Of a DNA stretch of 64,000 nucleotides, positions 59,544 through 64,000 are shown one piece after another. This DNA comes from CAWAMD01 sp963783045. GTDB lineage: Bacteria > Actinomycetota > Nitriliruptoria > Nitriliruptorales > Nitriliruptoraceae. The position numbers were made by a program, and so were the translations under genes. Position 1 is the stretch's first letter. Each line of letters begins with the position of its first letter. The notes under the pieces were generated by a model, which saw only the letters and a program-made list of their open reading frames with translations, searched no databases and was not told the origin of the DNA. The DNA lies in contig CAWAMD010000009.1 of the NCBI GenBank assembly GCA_963783045.1, positions 1 through 64,000 on the forward strand, read 5' to 3'.

Positions 59544-61030
59544 GGCGCACGAGCCGACCGGGTGGACGCTGGGTCCGCACGCTGCTCGCCGGGGTCGCGC
59601 TGACGCCGGCGCTGGTGGCGGCGCTCGTGATCCGCCCCGCCCCCGCCCATGGGGCCGACGCCGTCTTCGGTCTCTATGCGCTGACGATGAACGCCTCGGG
59701 TGCGTCGCTCGCCGGGGACATCGGCGCCGGCGGTGGGCTCGCCGCCCTCGACGGCGGCGTGCCCTATGTCGACGGCCGGCTCGACTCGTCACCGTCCGGT
59801 GCCGTGCGCGCTGCGGCCGTCCAGCCGGGCGCGCTCGTCCAGACCGTCGCCGGCCAGGTCAACGGCGGCGCCGGCCAGGAGGTCGTGTCGGTGCCGATGG
59901 CCGAGGCCAACTACCCCGGTCAGCCGAAGGCCAACGGCGACATCGCCGGCAGCCAGCAGGCCGGTCCCCTCACGGTGAGCGGGCTGACCGCCCGGGCGAC
60001 GGCCGACCAGCAGGCGATGTCCGGTACCGCGGCGGTCACCGACGAGCAGCTCGCCGGCGGTGGCGGTGGCGCCGCGAGCCCGGCGGCCACGGCGCTGACC
60101 GCAGGGCTGCAGGCGCTCGCCGCCGAGTTCCCGACCGCGGTGACCGCGGCGGACGACGGAGCTGGCGACGCGCTCCTCCGGCTCCAGGGCGCGACGGCCA
60201 CCGGCAGCGCCAGCGCCGACCCGGGCGCGGGCACCCTGCATGCCGTGGCGACGAGCACGGTCGGCCGGGCCAGCATCCTCGGCCAGATCAACGTCCGTGA
60301 CGTGGTCGGCAGCGTGACCGTCAACGTCGAGGACGGCGCGCGGACCGCCACCGGCGGCACGACCCTCGGAGGCATCACCATCGGCGGCGTGCCAGTGACC
60401 GTCTCCGATCAGGGTGTGAGCGTCCAGGAGACCCCGCTCCTGCCCGGCCAGCAGCTCTCGGACCTCAACGACCAGCTCAACACGGTGCTCGAGAACGCCG
60501 GGGTCACGCTCCAGCTCCTCGCGCCGCGCAAGGACACCGGCAAGGGCGAGGACGGGGCCGGGCACGCCGCCGCCGACTCGGGCGGACTGCGTGTCACGAT
60601 CGCGTCCGCCGCCACGCCCCAGGCGGGGCTGCCCGGCAACCACCTCACGATCATGCTCGGCGTGGCGACCGTCACCGCGGCCGACGAGCCGCCGATCGCC
60701 GCCGCCCCGCCCACCACGTTCGACAGCGGCGACCTCGGCACGTCAACGGTGGGCACGACCGACGCTGCGGGCAGCCAGAGCTTCCCGGACCTGACCACCG
60801 GGAGCGCGCCCGCGATCGCGGCACCGGCGGACACGGCTCCGACCGTGGCCGCCCCGGACGTGGCGCCGCCAGCCGGCGCCGGTTCCCCACCGATCGTCAT
60901 GGTGGCGGGCCGGCAGGTGTCGGCGAAGGTCACGCTGGCCGCGTTCGGCGGCTGGCAGCTGCTGTCGCTGAGCATCTGCACGCTCGCCGCCTACGCCCTG
61001 CGAGGAGGACGCTCCCATGTCGCTGCCTGA
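59540..61030 (+). CDS. Secreted repeat-poor protein with C-terminal anchor
   Basis: The 496 residues start with a signal peptide (GRWVRTLLAGVALTPALVAALVIRPAPAHGA), followed by a Gly/Ala/Thr-rich exported domain and a C-terminal hydrophobic segment (LAAFGGWQLLSLSICTLAAYALRGG) that could anchor it. Similar proteins next to such ABC operons are described as choice-of-anchor proteins. Function unknown; a role in ligand capture outside the cell is plausible. Confidence 0.65.
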   Translation: MRRTSRPGGRWVRTLLAGVALTPALVAALVIRPAPAHGADAVFGLYALTMNASGASLAGDIGAGGGLAALDGGVPYVDGRLDSSPSGAVRAAAVQPGALVQTVAGQVNGGAGQEVVSVPMAEANYPGQPKANGDIAGSQQAGPLTVSGLTARATADQQAMSGTAAVTDEQLAGGGGGAASPAATALTAGLQALAAEFPTAVTAADDGAGDALLRLQGATATGSASADPGAGTLHAVATSTVGRASILGQINVRDVVGSVTVNVEDGARTATGGTTLGGITIGGVPVTVSDQGVSVQETPLLPGQQLSDLNDQLNTVLENAGVTLQLLAPRKDTGKGEDGAGHAAADSGGLRVTIASAATPQAGLPGNHLTIMLGVATVTAADEPPIAAAPPTTFDSGDLGTSTVGTTDAAGSQSFPDLTTGSAPAIAAPADTAPTVAAPDVAPPAGAGSPPIVMVAGRQVSAKVTLAAFGGWQLLSLSICTLAAYALRGGRSHVAA

Positions 61031-61298
61031 CCGTGTGACGAAGCTCGCCAGTCGGGTCGTCCCCGGCGGCCACGCGACCGCGATCAGCACCTCCTGCTGG
61101 GTGTGTGCGACGACCTACCGACCGACGCTGACCGGTGGTGAATGCCCGGTGTGCGGTCGGCCCACCGATGGTCTGCCCGCGTCGGCACTGCCGTCGAGCC
61201 TCGACCCCGACACCCGCGTCACGCTGCTGGTCGTTGCCGCGATGGCCGCCAACCTGCTCATCCTGGCCGTCCTCGCCGGCCTCTACCTCACGACCTGA
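61017..61298 (+). CDS. Zinc-ribbon membrane protein
   Basis: The 93-residue product has a CWVC...CPVCGRP double Cys motif (zinc ribbon, residues 27-47) and a C-terminal helix (VTLLVVAAMAANLLILAVLAGLYLTT). It overlaps the secreted protein gene by 14 bases and ends the transport operon. Role unknown. Confidence 0.65.
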   Translation: MSLPDRVTKLASRVVPGGHATAISTSCWVCATTYRPTLTGGECPVCGRPTDGLPASALPSSLDPDTRVTLLVVAAMAANLLILAVLAGLYLTT

Positions 61299-61347
61299 CG
61301 GCGCGGCCTGCCTCGAGTCTGCTGACCGGATGTGCCTCCCGGACGGC

Positions 61348-61385
61348 AGAGAGCCCACCGCCTTGTGCGGTGGGCTCTCTCTTGT
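61348..61385 (+). terminator. Strong intrinsic terminator of the transport operon
   Basis: AGAGAGCCCACCGC (61348-61361), loop CTTGT, GCGGTGGGCTCTCT (61367-61380): a perfect 14-pair stem followed by CTTGT. It lies 50 bases after the zinc-ribbon gene stop. Confidence 0.85.
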
Positions 61386-61435
61386 CCGGCCGCGGTGGCG
61401 CTTGGTCGCCGGCGCGGCTGGCTACGGACCGGTCC

Positions 61436-61579
61436 TCAGGCGCTCCGGCGCACCGGGCTGTGTGCAGCAAAGGTGCGCAGCACACCGGTCATGCAGCGTG
61501 GACAGCAGAACACGAAGACGCCGTCGTCCATCTCGACTCGTTCAGCGTCGTCGTTCGCCTGACACATCGGGCACAACAT
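61436..61579 (-). CDS. Tiny zinc-ribbon protein
   Basis: A 47-residue frame on the minus strand: MLCPMCQANDDAERVEMDDG, VFVFCCPRCMTGVLRTFAAH. The CPMC...CCPRC pairs form a complete zinc ribbon, and codon bias is normal. It is below the size most gene callers report. No strong ribosome-binding site. It would follow the downstream kinase gene by 188 bases on the same strand. Confidence 0.6.
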   Translation of the reverse strand: MLCPMCQANDDAERVEMDDGVFVFCCPRCMTGVLRTFAAHSPVRRSA

Positions 61580-61767
61580 CGGTCCGTTCCGGTTCGCCTA
61601 CCAGGGGCAGTCCTCACCGTACGCATCTGCCGTGACGCCGCGTATGGACATTCGACACCCGGTGTCACGCGCCAATGGGCGTGGTCGTTCGTCGCCGGGG
61701 ACCCCGTTCGGTCCGGTTCGGGCGGATCGTCGGCACGCCGTGCACGACGCCGGGCCCTGGACGAGGC

Positions 61768-63570
61768 CTACGGCATCGACAGGACCGTGAGCGCTCCCTG
61801 CGTGAGTGCCGGGTCTCCGCAGACCGTGCAGTGCTGATGGGACTCGTCCGCGGGGGCTGCGGCAACGTCCGTCCGACCCGTGGTCGCGACGGGGAGACGC
61901 ACACAGAACCGTGCGCCCCCACCAGGCCGGTCGTCCACCCAGCAGCCGCCCGCGTGCAGCGTCGTGAAGCCCTGCACCAGCGCCAGTCCGATCCCGGTGC
62001 CCGGCGATGGTGCGTGCGCCGCCTCGTGGCCCTGCTGGAACGGCCGGAAGATCTCGGCCTTGAGGTCGTCCGGGATCCCGGGGCCGTCGTCTTCGACGAC
62101 CAGCAGCACCGTGTCTCCCTCGTCCTCGACGGCGAGCGTGATGGTGGTCCCGTCGGGCGTGTGCCGGTAGGCGTTGGCCAGCAGGTTCTCGAGGATCCGC
62201 TGGACCTTCGCCGCGTCGACCTCGGCGACCAGGGGCTCGTCGAGGATGAGCACGCGGTGGCCGTTCGGTGGGAGCTGGATCGCGACCGTGCGGAGAAGGG
62301 CTCCGAGGTCCGTGGGGCGACGGTCGGCCGTCAGCACGCCGCGCGCCAGACGGTCAACGTCCAGCAGGTCGTCGACGAGACGACCCAGTCGATGACTGGC
62401 GTGGACCATGCGCCGGGCGAGCTCGTGCAGCTGCGCCCCGGGGAGGTCGCCGGCGTGCCGCTCGAGCGTCAGCGAGTAGCCGACGAGCAACGTCAGCGGC
62501 GTGCGCAGCTCGTGCGAGAGCGCCTGCAGGAAGCCCGCCTTCATCTCGTCCAGCGCGCGGAGCCGCTCGGTCGCGGCCCGCTCACGGTCGAGCGCGGCCT
62601 GCAGCGACGCCTCGGCACGCTTGTGGTGGCTGATGTCCTGGACGGTGCCCTGCACTGCCACGAGGGTGCCGTCCGGCGCGTGGATCCCGACGGCCATGGG
62701 GGACAGCCACCGCCAGTTGCCGTCGGCGTCGAGCCACCGGATCTCGACGGGGCCGTCGAGCTCGTCGGGCGCGTTGCGCAGTTCGAGGAAGCGCTCGAGG
62801 TCGTCGGGGTGGACCCGCTCGAGCGCGAGGTCCGGGTTCGCGTAGTACGCGTCGGCGCTGAAGCCCGTCGCCTGCTCCATGCCGGCGTTCACGAACTCGA
62901 AGCCACGCTCGGGCTGCAGGCGAAGCACGTACGCGCCGTTCGGGAGGCTCACGGCCAGGCGCCGGAAGCGTTCCCCCGACTCCACGAGCTCCGCGGAGGA
63001 CCGCCGGGCGTGCTGGGCCTGGAGGTGCACGATGAACGTCACCAGGGTCCAGATTCCGATGTTGGTGACGAACCTGGCGGCGTAGCCAGCGGTTGTGGCG
63101 CTCGGGTCGTAGAGCAGAGGCAGCGCCGCCAACGCGGCGACGTAGGCCGACTCGAGGAGCAGCCGGGGCGTGGTCCAGATGACGGCCGTGATCACCAGGA
63201 TCACGAGGAACAGCGGCTGGTAGAGGCTCTCCGCACCGCCGCTTCCGGCCACCAGCAGGGCGACCGTCGGTGGCGCCAGAGCACCGACGCTCCAGTCCGC
63301 GACCCCGGCCAGCCGCTGCGTCGCCGAGAGGCCGATGATGAGCGCCAGCAGCCCGACCGAGGCGGCGATCATCGGCGTGCTGGGAGTCTCGGGCTGGCGG
63401 AGGAAGAGCGTCACGACGACGAGCGCGACGGCGAGACCGGCGCCGACGACGCGCAGGCAACGTCGACTCGACGCCGGGGCGACCTGTGTGCTCGGTCGGC
63501 CCGGCTCGGTACCGGTGCTGCTGGCTGTCTTCTCCACGAAGCGCCCCCAAGGGTGGTCCCGGCCCTTCAT
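61768..63570 (-). CDS. PAS-domain membrane sensor histidine kinase
   Basis: The 600 residues contain an N-terminal membrane region (GLAVALVVVTLFLRQPETP, AASVGLLALIIGLSA, QPLFLVILVITAVIW and others), a PAS domain (RFRRLAVSLPNGAYVLRLQPERGFEFVNAGMEQATGF, ending GTVQDISHHKRAEA), HisKA with FLQALSHELRTPLTLLVGY and an HATPase domain (ENLLANAYRHTPDGTTI, GTGIGLALVQGF). ATG at 63570 is the most plausible start but upstream in-frame codons exist. No response regulator is adjacent. Confidence 0.8.
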   Translation of the reverse strand: MKGRDHPWGRFVEKTASSTGTEPGRPSTQVAPASSRRCLRVVGAGLAVALVVVTLFLRQPETPSTPMIAASVGLLALIIGLSATQRLAGVADWSVGALAPPTVALLVAGSGGAESLYQPLFLVILVITAVIWTTPRLLLESAYVAALAALPLLYDPSATTAGYAARFVTNIGIWTLVTFIVHLQAQHARRSSAELVESGERFRRLAVSLPNGAYVLRLQPERGFEFVNAGMEQATGFSADAYYANPDLALERVHPDDLERFLELRNAPDELDGPVEIRWLDADGNWRWLSPMAVGIHAPDGTLVAVQGTVQDISHHKRAEASLQAALDRERAATERLRALDEMKAGFLQALSHELRTPLTLLVGYSLTLERHAGDLPGAQLHELARRMVHASHRLGRLVDDLLDVDRLARGVLTADRRPTDLGALLRTVAIQLPPNGHRVLILDEPLVAEVDAAKVQRILENLLANAYRHTPDGTTITLAVEDEGDTVLLVVEDDGPGIPDDLKAEIFRPFQQGHEAAHAPSPGTGIGLALVQGFTTLHAGGCWVDDRPGGGARFCVRLPVATTGRTDVAAAPADESHQHCTVCGDPALTQGALTVLSMP

Positions 63571-63772
63571 CGGCCAGCCGATTCGGGACTTGCGTGGCCG
63601 GTGTCTCCCCAGGTGGTGGCCTCGACGGGACGACGGTGACCTTGCGCTCTTGCCCTTCCTGAGGGGAGGGACGTTCGGTCCTTCATGTCGGGACCAATGG
63701 TCCTGCAACGGGCAGTCCTCGATCCGATGACCCCAGAGCCTTCACCACCCACCCACCACCTCGGAGGCTCCC

Positions 63773-64000
63773 ATGAACACTGCCCTCGTGTCCTCACGGC
63801 CTCGTGCCGTCCGCCTCGTCGCCGCAATGGTCTTCGCGTTGCTGCTGGCGGCCACCACCTACGCCCTCGCTGCGTCGAACACCGTCCCCGACGGAAAGGC
63901 CGGCGCCGGCGCCGGCCAGATCAGTGGCTACAACGTGTCCGGCGTGCACTACTCACTGAACGCCGCCGACCCGAACGCGATCGACAGCGTCGAGTTCGTC
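63773..64000 (+). CDS. Exported protein, cut by window end
   Basis: GGAGG at 63763-63767 precedes ATG. The visible 76 residues begin with a signal peptide (AVRLVAAMVFALLLAATTYALAA, cleaved after ALA) followed by SNTVPDGKAGAGAGQISGYNVSGVHYSLNAADPNAIDSVEFV. The pattern resembles SipW-dependent exported proteins of actinobacteria, assigned with low certainty. The C-terminus is beyond the window. Confidence 0.6.
   Translation, partial: MNTALVSSRPRAVRLVAAMVFALLLAATTYALAASNTVPDGKAGAGAGQISGYNVSGVHYSLNAADPNAIDSVEFV

Overview
The window is GC-rich DNA from an actinomycete-type bacterium. Support for this comes from strong G/C third-position bias, GTG starts, many ATGA/GTGA overlaps, an InhA-like enoyl reductase, an acyl-CoA-carboxylase-type beta subunit in the fatty acid cluster, BTAD (SARP-type) regulators and a WS/DGAT acyltransferase remnant. 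The lineage cannot be fixed from sequence alone; a kaiBC pair and a compact type II fatty acid cluster would fit a deep-branching actinobacterial class, but that is inference.

Left edge (1-5160): probably the right end of an integrative element. It carries a LysM-BTAD fusion protein cut by the window edge, then a three-gene cassette (TIGR04255-like protein, helix-turn-helix protein, protein with a SHSCDV motif). It ends at a 3'-half copy of an initiator tRNA-Met gene, the usual signature of an attachment site. From 5160 to about 11100 the DNA is a scrapyard: an IS21-type end, an MFS transporter fragment, two copies of a broken integrase-type transposase, an intact RHH/RelE-type toxin-antitoxin pair, an AbiE-type pair whose toxin is cut and joined to an ABC permease fragment, and SRPBCC and WS/DGAT remnants, mixed with small stress genes (LapA-like, CsbD-like).

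11.3-24 kb: a DUF6544-like protein, a PPOX-class oxidoreductase, a P3A-type proton ATPase, a convergent two-component pair, a membrane cupredoxin with an alpha/beta hydrolase, and an overlapping kaiB-kaiC-histidine kinase operon. 24.2-33.1 kb: a near-complete type II fatty acid and phospholipid operon in the order ECF sigma, fabD, a lysine-free biotinyl-like protein, fabH, fabG, acpP, fabF, accD, plsC, acpS, fabI. No dehydratase gene is present, and a striking double palindrome lies between fabF and accD.

33-45 kb: a large BTAD-ATPase regulator faces three tandem kinase-less sensor-like membrane proteins. Beyond them are a phosphatase/anti-sigma fusion with two STAS proteins, an unknown protein and a second membrane cupredoxin. 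Direct repeats of the form CGTAACG-N4-(C/G)G(G/T)AACG precede three of these units, and related repeats lie in the regulator's divergent promoter. The spacing matches what is known for SARP-family operators, which suggests a local regulon.

45-51 kb: a universal stress protein and a pyruvate (or branched-chain) dehydrogenase operon (E1alpha, E1beta, E2, E3). 51-61.3 kb: a MocR-type regulator, two small proteins, a TetR regulator and a Liv-type ABC uptake operon with a fused permease and a secreted downstream protein, followed by a strong terminator. 61.4-64 kb: a tiny zinc-ribbon protein, a PAS histidine kinase and a truncated exported protein.

Four genes between 38.6 and 48.5 kb (a sensor-like protein, an SRPBCC protein, E1beta and E2) each need a single-base shift to read through. 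Two of them are dehydrogenase-complex subunits, so sequence or assembly indels should be considered before calling them pseudogenes.
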